Of a DNA stretch of 64,000 bases, positions 1 to 9,003 are shown piece after piece (positions within the stretch are counted from its first letter, which is position 1; every line of letters begins with the position of its first letter). The notes below the pieces were generated by a model. It made no database searches. It was not told where the DNA came from and saw only the letters and a program-made list of their open reading frames with translations. The translations under genes were made by a program, and so were the position numbers. This stretch comes from Osmia lignaria lignaria (taxonomy: Eukaryota > Arthropoda > Insecta > Hymenoptera > Megachilidae): assembly GCF_051020975.1 (NCBI RefSeq), contig NW_027478158.1, positions 13,702,001 through 13,766,000 on the forward strand. Reading direction: 5' to 3'.

Positions 1-3000
1 ATCTTGATATATCTCGAGAACTACGCATCAGATCAAAAAATATCATAGAACATAAAAAGTAGGAAACTTAATTCTCTCCAAAAAGGTTTCTTAAGGTTTT
101 GCCATAGCTCGCTTCGTTTCCGAGATATTTGCAGATTTATCTCAAGGGAAGGGGCCTGTCGGACAGATTTCGAGATATTTCTTCTTCTTGTTGTTCTTCT
201 TCTGCACAGCTAAGCTGGAAGTGGCATTTACAGCTCACAATAGTGCAGAGTTATCTCAAAGAAAGGGGCCACGGTGTTTCTGTATCTCTATTATGTTGGT
301 GCGGCTTCGGAACTTTTAAATATCTTGATATATCTCGAGAACTACGCATCTGATCAAAAAATATTATAGAACATAAAAAGTAGGAAACTTAATTCTCTAC
401 AAAAAAGGTCTCTTAACATTTTGCCATAGCTCGCTTCGTTTCCGAGATATTTGCAGATTTATCTCAAGGGAAGGGGCCTGACGGACATATTTCGAGATAT
501 TTCTTCTTCTTGTTGTTCTTCTTCTGCACAGCTAAACTGGAAGTGGCATTTCCAGCTCGCAATAGTGCAGAGTTATCTTAAAGAAAGGGGCCACGGTGTT
601 TCTGTATCTCTATTATGTTGGTGCGGCTTCGGAACTTTTAAATATCTTGATATATCTCGAGAACTACGCATCTGATCAAAAAATATCATAGAACATAAAA
701 AGTAGGAAACTTAATTCTCTACAAAAAAGGTGTCTTAACATTTTGCCATAGCTCGCTTCGTTTCCGAGATATTTGCAGATTTATCTCAAGGGAAGGGGCC
801 TGACGGACATATTTCGAGATATTTCTTCTTCTTGTTGTTCTTCTTCTGCACAGCTAAGCTGGAAGTGGCATTTGCGGCTCGCACTAAACGCAGAGTTATC
901 TCAAAGAAAGGGGCCACGGTGTTTCTGTATCTCTATTATGTTGGTGCGGCTTCGGAACTTTTAAATATCTCGATATATCTCGAAAACTACGCTTCTGATC
1001 AAAAAATATCATAGAACATAAATTGTAGGAAACATAATTCTCTACAAAAAGGGTCTCTTAACATTTTGCCATAGCTCGCTTCGTTTCCGAGATATTTGCA
1101 GATATATCTCAAGGGAAGGGGCCTGACGGACATATTTCGAGATATTTCTTCTTCTTGTTGTTCTTCTTCTGCACAGCTAAGCTGGAAGTGGCATTTGCGG
1201 CTCGCAATAGTGCAGAGTTATCTCAAAGAAAGGGGCCACGGTGTTTCTGTATCTCTATTATGTTGGTGCGGCTTCGGAACTTTTAAATATCTCGATATAT
1301 CTCGAAAGCTACGCTTCTGATCAAAAAATATCATAGAACATAAATTGTAGGAAACATAATTCTCTACAAAAAAGGTCTCTTAACATTTTGCCATAGCTAG
1401 CTTCGTTTCCGAGATATTTGCAGATATATCTCAAGGGAAGGGGCCTGACGGACATATTTCGAGATATTTCTACTTCTTGTTGTTCTTCTTCTGCGCGGCT
1501 AAGCTGGAAGTGGCATTTGCAGCTCGCAATAGTGCAGAGATATCTCAAAGAAAGGGGCCACGCTGTTTCTGTATCTCTATTATGTTGGTGCGGCTTCGGA
1601 ACATTTAAATATCTTGATATATCTCGAGAGCTACGCGTCTGATCAAAAAATATCATAGAACATAAAAAGTGGGAAACATAATTCTCTACAGAAAAGGTCT
1701 CTTAACATTTTGCCATAGCTCGCTTCGTTTCCGAGATATTTGCAGATTTATCTCAAGGGAAGGGGCCTGACGGACATATTTCGAGATATTTCTTCTTCTT
1801 GTTGTTCTTCTTCTGCACAGCTAAGCTGCAAGTGGCATTTGCGGCTCGCACTAGTGCAGAGTTATCTCAAAGAAAGGGGCCACGGTGTTTCTGTATCTCT
1901 ATTATGTTGGTGCGGCTTCGGAACTTTTAAATATCTCGATATATCTCGAAAACTACGCTTCTGATCAAAAAATATCACACAACATAAATTGTAGGAAACA
2001 TAATTCTCTACAAAAAAGGTCTCTTAACATTTTGTCATAGCTCGCTTCGTTTCCGAGATATTTGCAGATATATCTCAAGGGAAGGGGCCTGACGGACATA
2101 TTTCGAGATATTTCTTCTTCTTGTTGTTCTTCTTCTGCACAGCTAAGCTGGAAGTGGCATTTACAGCTCGCAATAGTGCAGAGTTATCTCAAAGAAAGGG
2201 GCCACGGTGTTTCTGTATCCCTATTATGTTGGTGCGGCTTCGGAACTTTTAAATATCTTGATATATCTCGAGAACTACGCATCTGATCAAAAAATATCAT
2301 AGAACATAAAAAGTAGGAAACTTATTTCTCTACAAAAGAGGTCTCTTAACATTTTGCCATAGCTCGCTTCGTTTCCGAGATATTTGCAGATTTATCTCAA
2401 GGGAAGGGGCCTAACGGACATATTTCGAGATATTTCTTCTTCTTGTTGTTCTTCTTCTGCACAGCTAAACTGGAAGTGGCATTTCGAGCTCGCAATAGTG
2501 CAGAGTTATCTCAAAGAGAGGGGCCACGGTGTTTCTGTATCTCTATTATGTTGGTGCGGCTTCGGAACTTTTAAATATCTTGATATATCTCGAGAACTAC
2601 GCATCTGATCAAAAAATATCATAGAAGATAAAAAGTAGGAAACTTAATTCTCTACAAAAAAGGTCTCTTAACATTTTGCCATAGCTCGCTTCGTTTCCGA
2701 GATATTTGCAGATTTATCTCAAGGGAAGGGGCCTGACGGACATATTTCGAGATATTTCTTCTTCTTGTTGTTCTTCTTCTGCACAGCTAAGCTGCAAGTG
2801 GCATTTGCGGCTGGCAATAGTGCAGAGTTATCTCAAAGAAAGGGGCCACGGTGTTTCTGTATCTCTATTATGTTGGTGCGGCTTCGGAACTTTTAAATAT
2901 CTTGATATATCTCGAGAACTACGCATCTGATCAAAAAATATCATAGAACATAAAAAGTAGGAAACTTAATTCTCTACAAAAGAGGTCTCTTATCATTTTG

Positions 3001-6000
3001 CCATAGCTCGCTTCGTTTCCGAGATATTTGCAGATTGATCTCAAGGGAAGGGGCCTGACGGACATATTTCGAGATATTTCTTCTTCTTGTTGTTCTTCTT
3101 CTGCACAGCTAAGCTGGAAGTGGCATTTGCGTCTCGCACTAGTGCAGAGTTATCTCAAGGAAAGGGGCCACGGTGTTTCTGTATCCCTATTATGTTGGTG
3201 CGGCTTCGGAACTTTTAAATATCTCGATATATCTCGAAAACTACGCTTCTGATCAAAAAATATCATAGAACATAAATTGTAGGAAACATAATTCTCTACA
3301 AAAAACGTCTCTTAACATTTTGCCATAGCTCGCTTCGTTTCCGAGATATTTGCCGATTCAGCTCAAAGGAACTGGCCTGACGGACATATTTCGAGATATT
3401 TCTTCTTCTTGTTGTTCTTCCTCTGCACAGCTAAGCTGGAAGTGGCATTTGCAGCTCGCAATAGTGCAGAGTTATCTCAAAGAAAGGGGCCACGGTGTTT
3501 CTGTATCTCTATTATGTTGGTGCGGCTTCGGAACTTTTAAATATCTCGATATATCTCGAAAACTACGCTTCTGATCAAAAAATATCATAGAACTTAAATT
3601 GTAGGAAACATAATTCTCTACAAAAAACGTCTCTTAACATTTTGCCATAGCTCGCTTCGTTTCCGAGATATTTGCAGATTTATCTCAAGGGAAGGGGCCT
3701 GACGGACATATTTCGAGATATTTCTTCTTCTTGTTGTTCTTCTTCTGCACAGCTAAGCTGGAAGTGGCATTTGCAGCGCGCAATAGTGCAGAGTTATCTC
3801 AAAGAAAGGGGCCACGGTGTTTCTGTATCTCTATTATGTTGGTGCGGCTTCGGAACTTTTAAATATCTCGATATATCTCGAAAACTACGCTTCTGATCAA
3901 AAAATATCATAGAACATAAATTGTAGGAAACATAATTCTCTACAAAAAAGGTCTCTTAACATTTTGCCATAGCTCGCTTCGTTTCCGAGATATTTGCAGA
4001 TTCAGCTCAAAGGAACTGGCCTGACGGACATATTTCGAGATACTTCTTCTTCTTGTTGTTCTTCCTCTGCACAGCTAAGCTGGAAGTGGCATTTGCAGCT
4101 CGCAATAGTGCAGAGTTATCTCAAAGAAACGGGCCACGGTGTTTCTGCATCTCTATTATGTTGGTGCGGCTTCGGAACCTTTAAATATCTTGATATATCT
4201 CGAGAACTACGCATCTGATCAAATAATATCATAGAACATAAAAAGTAGGAAACTTAATTCTCTACAAATAAGGTCTCTTAACATTTTGCCATAGCTCGCT
4301 TCGTTTCCGAGATATTTGCAGATTTATCTCAAGGGAAGGGGTCTGACGGACATATTTCGAGATATTTCTTCTTCTTGTTGTTCTTCTTCTGCACAGCTAA
4401 GCTGGAAGTGGCATTTGCAGCTCGCAGTAGTGCAGAGTTACCTCAAAGAAAGGGGCCACGGTGTTTCTGTATCTCTATTATGTTGGTGCCGCTTCGGAAC
4501 TTTTAAATATCTGGATATATCTCGAGAACTACGCATCTGATCAAAAAATGTCATAGAACATAAAAAGTAGGAAACTTAATTCTTTACAAAAAAGGTCTCT
4601 TAACATTTTGCCATAGCTCGCTTCGTTTCCGAGATATTTGCAGATTTATCTCAAGGGAAGGGGCCTGACGGACATATTTCGAGATATTTCTTCTTCTTGT
4701 TGTTCTTCTTCTGCACAGCTAAGCTGGAAGTGGCATTTGCAGCGCGCAATAGTGCAGAGTTATCTCAAAGAAAGGGGCCACGGTGTTTCTGTATCTCTAT
4801 TATGTTGGTGCGGCTTCCGAACTATTAAATATCTTGATATATCTCGAGAACTACGCATCTGATCAAAAAATATCAGAGAACATAAAAAGTAGGAATCCTA
4901 ATTTTCTACAAAAAAGGTCTCTTAACATTTTGCCGTAGCTCGCTTCGTTTCCGAGATATTTGCAGATTTATCTCAAGGGAAGGGGCCTGACGGACATATT
5001 TCCAGATATTTCTTCTTCTTGTTGTTCTTCTTCTGCACAGCTAAGCTGGAAGTGGCATTTGCAGCTCGCAATAGCGCAGAGTTATCTCAAAGAAAGGGGC
5101 CACGGTGTTTCTGTATCTCCATTATGTTGGTGCGGCTTCGGAACTTTTAAATATCTTGATATATCTCGAGAACTACGCATCTGATCGAAAAATATCATAG
5201 AACATAAAAAGTAGGAAACATAATTCTCTACAAAAGAGGTCTCTTAACATTTTGCCATAGCTCGCTTCGTTTCCGAGATATTTGCAGATTTATCTCGAGG
5301 GAAGGGGCCTGAGGGACATATTTCGAGATATTTCTTCTTCTTGTTGTTCTTCTTCTGCACAGCTAAGCTGGAAGCGGCATTTGCGGCTCGCACTAGTGCA
5401 GAGTTATCTCAAAGAAAGGGGCCACGGTGTTTCTGTATCTCTATTATGTTGGTGCGGCTTCGGATCTTTTAAATATCTCGATATATCTCGAAAACTACGC
5501 TTCTGATCAAAAAATATCATAGAACATAAATTGTAGGAAACATAATTCTCTACAAAAAAGGTCTCTTAACATTTTGCCATAGCTCGCTTCGTTTCCAAGA
5601 TATTTGCAGATTTATCTCAAGGGAAGGGGCCTCACGGACATATTTCCAGATATTTCTTCTTCTTGTTGTTCTTCTTCTGCACAGCTAAACTGGAAGTGGC
5701 ATTTCCAGCTCGCAGTAGTGCAGAGTTATCTCAAAGAAAGGGGCCACGGTGTTTCTGTATCTCTATTATGTTGGTGCGGCTTCGGAACTTTAAAATATCT
5801 TGATATATCTCGAGAACTACGCATCTGATCAAAAAATATCATAGAACGTAAAAAGTAGGAAACTTAATTCTCTACAAATAAAGTCGCTTAACATTTTGCC
5901 ATACCTCGTTTTGTTTCCGAGATATTTGCAGATTTATCTCAAGGGAAGGGGCCTGACGGACATATTTCGAGATATTTCTTCTTCTTGTTGTTCTTCTTCT

Positions 6001-6511
6001 GCACAGCTAAGCTGGAAGTGGCATTTGCAGCTCGCAATAGTGCAGAGTTATCTCAAAGAAAGGGGCCACGGTGTTTCTGTATCTCTATTATGTTGGTGCG
6101 GCTTCGGAACTTTTAAATATCTTGATATATCTCGAGAACTGCGCATCTGATCAAAAAATATCATAGAACATAAAAAGTAGGAAACTTCATTCTCTACCAA
6201 AAAGGTCTCTTAACATTTTGCCATAGCTCGCTTCGTTTCCGAGATATATGCAGATTTATCTCAAGGGAAGGGGCCTGACGGACATATTTCAGGATATTTC
6301 TTCTTCTTATTGTTCTTCTTCTGCACAGCTAAACTGGAAGTGGCATTTCCAGCTCGCGGTAGTGCAGAGTTATCTCAAAGAAAGTGGCCACGGTGTTTCT
6401 GTATCTCTATTATGTTGGTGCGGCTTCGGAACTTTAAAATATCTTGATATATCTCGAGAACTACGCATCTGATCAAAAAATATCATAGAACGTAAAAAGT
6501 AGGAAACTTAA
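1..6511. repeat. 322-bp satellite array, left block
   Basis: About 20 head-to-tail monomers of 322 bp. Landmarks in each monomer are a TTCCGAGATATTTG box, an AAGGGGCCTGACGGAC box, a pyrimidine tract (TTCTTCTTCTTGTTGTTC), a GGAAGTGGCATTT box, GGGGCCACGGTGTTTCTG, and a variable AT-rich linker after CTGATCAAAAAATATCAT. Monomers differ by a few percent. The block ends at the TTAA where transposon copy 1 begins. It was already running at base 1, so the array extends beyond the window. No gene is seen in it. Each monomer keeps one ~74-codon frame open, but it begins at TTG and has no features of a gene. Confidence 0.97.
129..450. repeat. Representative satellite monomer (322 bp)
   Basis: One full period, counted from the TTGCAG just after the CCGAGATAT box to the same point in the next unit. 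It contains an internal near-duplication: 27 bases starting at 130 and 27 starting at 244 agree at 24 positions (TGCAGA, TTATCTCAA and AAGGGGCC are shared). It carries short CGAGATAT/ATATCTCG elements in both orientations (near 121, 166 and 330). Many monomers have two TTAA sites, one in the GGAAACTTAATTC linker and one in TCTTAACATT. The first is the transposon target used in this window. Confidence 0.9.
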
Positions 6512-6525
6512 GGGCACAGACTCCT
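6512..6525 (+). repeat. Left terminal inverted repeat, copy 1
   Basis: GGGCACAGACTCCT directly follows the TTAA at 6508-6511. It is the exact reverse complement of 13555-13568. The next bases (TGTGCC) let the first 20 bases fold back as a small hairpin (GGCACA with TGTGCC), which the right end does not share. Confidence 0.93.
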
Positions 6526-7074
6526 TGTGCCATGACCTGTATGCGTGCACTCACACAATCAACGGAAAGCATGCACGTATACGCCATGCGCGAGAGAGAC
6601 ACTCGATTTCGTAGATTCCATTTTTCGTCTCGATAATTGCATAAATGAAATTTTCGCGGGTACAGCACACACGGGTAGACTTCGCTACAGGTCGGTCTGG
6701 TCCGCTTGAACGCTAATAAACATCATACGTTGAGAAAAATGGAATTTTGGAAACTGTACGATTGAGACAGACGCTGTTGTAAGCAAACAACATGGCTGCC
6801 GAATGCTGCGTTCGGCTACATTTTAGCGAATATTGGACGATTTAATCGTTTTTTCACTGATAACAGAGCAGACCAACTTCCCTTGAAGTAGCACAATATC
6901 ACTGAAATTCGATTTTTCACAGTTTATCACTTCTGGAAGACGTAAAATGGAATCTACGATTTGCACGCATCAGACGTCAAATAGACATAAGAATAGTTCA
7001 GTGATTCTCCGTCAGAGGCATTGATGGTATATTTGACCACGTTATCATCGGGGTCGATAAAAACACAGATCAGT
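6526..7074. other. Left sub-terminal region without a counterpart in the right arm
   Basis: No gene is seen. It holds an imperfect inverted repeat (6609-6630 against 6938-6959, 21 of 22 bases) enclosing 307 bp, which suggests a nested non-autonomous insertion, although no clear target duplication was found. In the right arm the distance from terminus to the first shared block is only about 90 bp, so this region accounts for most of the length difference between the arms. The short open frames here (6483-6668 and 6954-7139, both minus) have no family features. Confidence 0.5.
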
Positions 7075-7720
7075 CGATAAATGTAAATTCTAATTTGACA
7101 CCACAAATGGCTAGGCGAATATAGCCACAAGTAAGGCATAGTTGCCGCAACGTATTAAAACTTCTGTCACGCTGTTCACACCTGTTACAATTCTAATCAT
7201 CAGCACAATGAATCAGCTCGAGCCGATAAAGAGGTCTCAGAATGAAACAATACATAATGTGTGGCAAACCACAAAACTTTTTTATTCATATTTATAATCA
7301 TGTTTTTTTATCAATGAAAAATATAGAGATATGCCAGAGAAATGAATTATAAAACTTGCACATTTCGCAATATTCGCATATTCTATATGCAAAAGGATAT
7401 AGAAGGCGATATACATGTGCTGTTTGTGTTCCTATTTATGTATTTATTATTTACTGAAAAGATTTTGATTCCTGCCGGACATACAGAAGGACAGCGCGAA
7501 CGAAAGAGAGGTAGCAAGAACGAAATAATACACATAACGTACGCGACCATAAAAGTTATAGGAATGAAAACTGCAGGACATTAATAATTTCAAGAAGGTG
7601 AATCGGAGGGAGTGAGGATGCAATAGTTTTACACTAATTCTAAACGCGTTTATAAATAGAAAACAAAGAATCGCCGGCCGATGCTCGCCGGTGACAGCTG
7701 ATCACGCGGACGGTGTAATG

Positions 7721-7840
7721 CGTACGAGTGCGAGTGAGAAAGCAAGATGACGATACCGATGGCTTTGCGAGACAGACTGTGTTTTGTCGCACGGAACGAC
7801 ATCAATTTTGTCATCTTGCTTTCTCACTCGCACTCGTACG
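7721..7840. repeat. Perfect 31-bp inverted repeat with 58-bp loop, copy 1
   Basis: Bases 7721-7751 (beginning CGTACGAGTGCGAGTG) are the exact reverse complement of 7810-7840, with a 58-bp spacer. It lies in the part of the left arm that has no right-arm counterpart, so it probably came in as a small nested element or arose as a hairpin after the arms separated. It is not placed as a transcription terminator for any gene seen here. Confidence 0.85.
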
Positions 7841-7954
7841 AATTTCTGGTCGCGAATATTCTCGCCCGCGGGTCCGTCGCGATTATTCGCCGGAGATTCG
7901 CAACAAAGGAAATAAGAAATAAAGAGATATGTACTAATTTATCATATACTTTTT

Positions 7955-7960
7955 TTTATT
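7955..7960 (-). promoter_or_regulatory. Poly(A) signal of left small gene, copy 1
   Basis: AATAAA on the minus strand, nine bases after the stop codon of the small gene at 7970-8594. The mirror-image gene in the right arm has AATAAA at the same nine-base distance. Confidence 0.5.
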
Positions 7961-7969
7961 TTTAATTGT

Positions 7970-8594
7970 TCAATAATAATTAACAATAACGTTGCGCCCT
8001 CCTGTGCCGCCGCCCCGTCCTCTGCCGCCGCCCCATCCTCTGCCGCCGCCCCGTCCCCTGCCGCCGCCGCCGCCGCCCCGTCCCCTGCCGCCGCCGCCGC
8101 CGCCGCCACGCCATCCCCTTCCTCCACGGCGGCCGCCCCATTTTCCTCGACGGCCACCGCCGCCGCCATATACTAGTTTCTTCAGTAATTTTTTAATCTG
8201 AAATATAATAATGAATTGTACTATAATTGTAACATTATTAAAAAAAAAAAAAAAAAAAAAAAGAAAATCGTGTAAATTCATTTGCTACTACTGTAGAAAT
8301 GACTTCTTTTCACGATAATCTAATTCTGCCACATTTATTACATAAGAAAAGCAATGTTTTTACTTACTTGCGACGATGACGACGACGACGCCGACTGTTG
8401 CTTCTCCTCCTGTTTCTCTTCTTCGGCTTCTTTATTTTCTTTCTCTTCCTCCCTCGTCTCTACTTTCTCTCCTTTCTTCCCTGCCTCGTTTCTGTCCACT
8501 TCCATCTGTAAAGAAAGTAATTTATATATAAATAACGTAATATTAATGATATAATATTTTACTGGCCGATTATACGCACCTCGTGGTCTGACAT
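7970..8594 (-). CDS. Small three-exon accessory gene, acidic/basic with RGG-like tail, copy 1
   Basis: Family not recognised. I predict three exons on the minus strand: 8594-8580 (ATG, encodes MSDHE), 8505-8368 and 8197-7970. Introns are 8579-8506 (GTGCGT...TTACAG) and 8367-8198 (GTAAGT...TTTCAG), both phase 0, giving 126 residues. Exon 2 is rich in Glu and Lys and ends in a serine run before Gln. Exon 3 starts IKKLLKKLVY, continues as a Gly/Arg-rich stretch with many RG and GG pairs, and ends RNVIVNYY. Such RGG-like tails usually bind RNA or DNA (known property; inferred here). The right-arm gene has the same exon plan, the same Gln-Ile junction and a similar end, which is the best support that this is real. 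The tiny first exon is the least certain part; exon 2 also begins with an ATG. Transcription runs towards the left terminus, divergent from the transposase gene. Confidence 0.55.
7992..8170. repeat. GC-rich minisatellite coding for the Gly/Arg tail, copy 1
   Basis: An imperfect repeat of CCGCCGCCCCGTCCCCTG-type units in an otherwise AT-rich element. On the minus strand it is read as GGRGRG-type repeats in exon 3 of the small gene. Transposon copy 2 has one extra 27-bp unit (nine residues), so the tract is unstable but changes length in frame. Confidence 0.85.
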
Positions 8595-9003
8595 CTTGCT
8601 TTATTTGATTGTCTTTTGTCGTTGATGCTGAAACCACTCGAATGGTGGTGGGGATCAGGACCGTGTTCACTGTTTTATAAAATAGACCTTTTCCTATTTT
8701 CTAATTTTTTATTTTACGGATTACATTTTTATTTTCATGTTATATTTTTGTTTTATAATTTTAATTCATAATATTATAAATGAATACAACTTCAAAAGTT
8801 TTTTTTGTCATTGTTCTTTATTTTTCGTAGTCCTTAGAAACACTCCCCACCATGGCGCCCTATGTTTCTCCGTATTGCATTTTACGTTTTCGCGACAGTT
8901 GCATTCGAAGCAAGAAATAGATAGCATCATTGAATTTATTTCAAAGCTTCGAAAGTGTGAAGTGATCAAAGCGAAAGGTGAATATTGTGGTGTGATAGTG
9001 ACA
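8595..9003. promoter_or_regulatory. Divergent intergenic region between small gene and transposase gene, copy 1
   Basis: About 400 bp separate the two outward-facing starts. A palindromic TTTTATAAAA at 8673-8682 could serve as a TATA box in either direction; it is about 80 bp upstream of the minus-strand ATG. AGGTCTATT (minus strand, 8690-8682) is shared with the region upstream of the right-arm gene. On the plus strand, CCCCACCATGG at 8846-8856 gives an ATG in ideal Kozak context that opens a 22-codon frame (8852-8920) ahead of the transposase ATG. The transposase frame itself stays open back to an ATG at 8737, but that part is AT-rich and low in complexity and reads like leader sequence. 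Confidence 0.4.
8852..8920 (+). other. Possible upstream ORF before the transposase, copy 1
   Basis: ATG at 8852 in an ideal Kozak setting (CACCATGG), 22 codons, stopping 83 bases before the preferred transposase start at 9004. If the transcript starts upstream, this frame would lower translation of the main protein. It could instead be the first coding exon of a spliced form. Neither is shown. Confidence 0.3.

Larger units (their letters stand above)
7075..8690 (-). repeat. Left arm of a diverged inverted duplication, copy 1
   Basis: Read on the minus strand, this arm resembles the right arm (about 12,520-13,490) in the same block order. One block includes GAATCAGCTCGAGCCG here and GAATTCGCTCGAGCCG in the reverse complement of the right arm. 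Another is GATTTTGATTCC followed by CCGGACATA (7461 on), matched in reverse near 13,280-13,316. A third includes ACACATAACGTACGCGACC (7531 on), matched in reverse near 13,158-13,183. Last comes the small spliced gene. The left arm also carries extra sequence at about 7,640-7,900 that is missing from the right arm. Confidence 0.75.

Noticed and set aside
101..128. CENP-B box-like CTTCGTTTCCGAG in each monomer
   Set aside because: Only the TTCG core fits; the A and CGGG positions of the box do not. A centromeric role needs other evidence.
129..353. A ~74-codon open frame repeated in almost every satellite monomer
   Set aside because: It starts at TTG, not ATG, and has no leader or Kozak features. 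Replacement changes are common, several monomers carry stops (21035, 24899, 28763), and the Cys/Ser run is just a pyrimidine microsatellite. The frame stays open because the satellite is homogenised.
1321..1656. Minus-strand frames in some monomers (also near 48458, 53884, 59674 and 62250)
   Set aside because: They depend on single-base variants of the satellite and are shadows of the repeat.
1..6511. CRISPR-like regular repeats
   Set aside because: The whole 322-bp unit is repeated, with no unique spacers, and the window is eukaryotic.
6791..6844. Short frame containing CVRLHF, faintly like the end of a THAP zinc finger
   Set aside because: It is only 17 codons long, lacks the N-terminal Cys pair, and the resemblance is too weak to call.
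7342..7584. 80-codon frame in the left arm, with other short frames at 6483-6668, 6954-7139, 7728-7922 and 7747-7965
   Set aside because: They overlap non-coding blocks shared in inverse with the right arm, where the frames are not kept, or run through the 31-bp hairpin. No family features.
8240..8262. A23 tract read as the tail of a retroposed gene
   Set aside because: It lies inside predicted intron 2 of the minus-strand gene, with no gene body ending at it and no target duplications. It is a simple poly(A)/poly(T) run.
8737..9003. 89-codon in-frame extension of the transposase
   Set aside because: It is AT-rich, with a low-complexity hydrophobic translation unlike the rest of the protein, and contains a strong competing ATG in another frame. 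The ATG at 9004 is preferred, but the longer start cannot be excluded.
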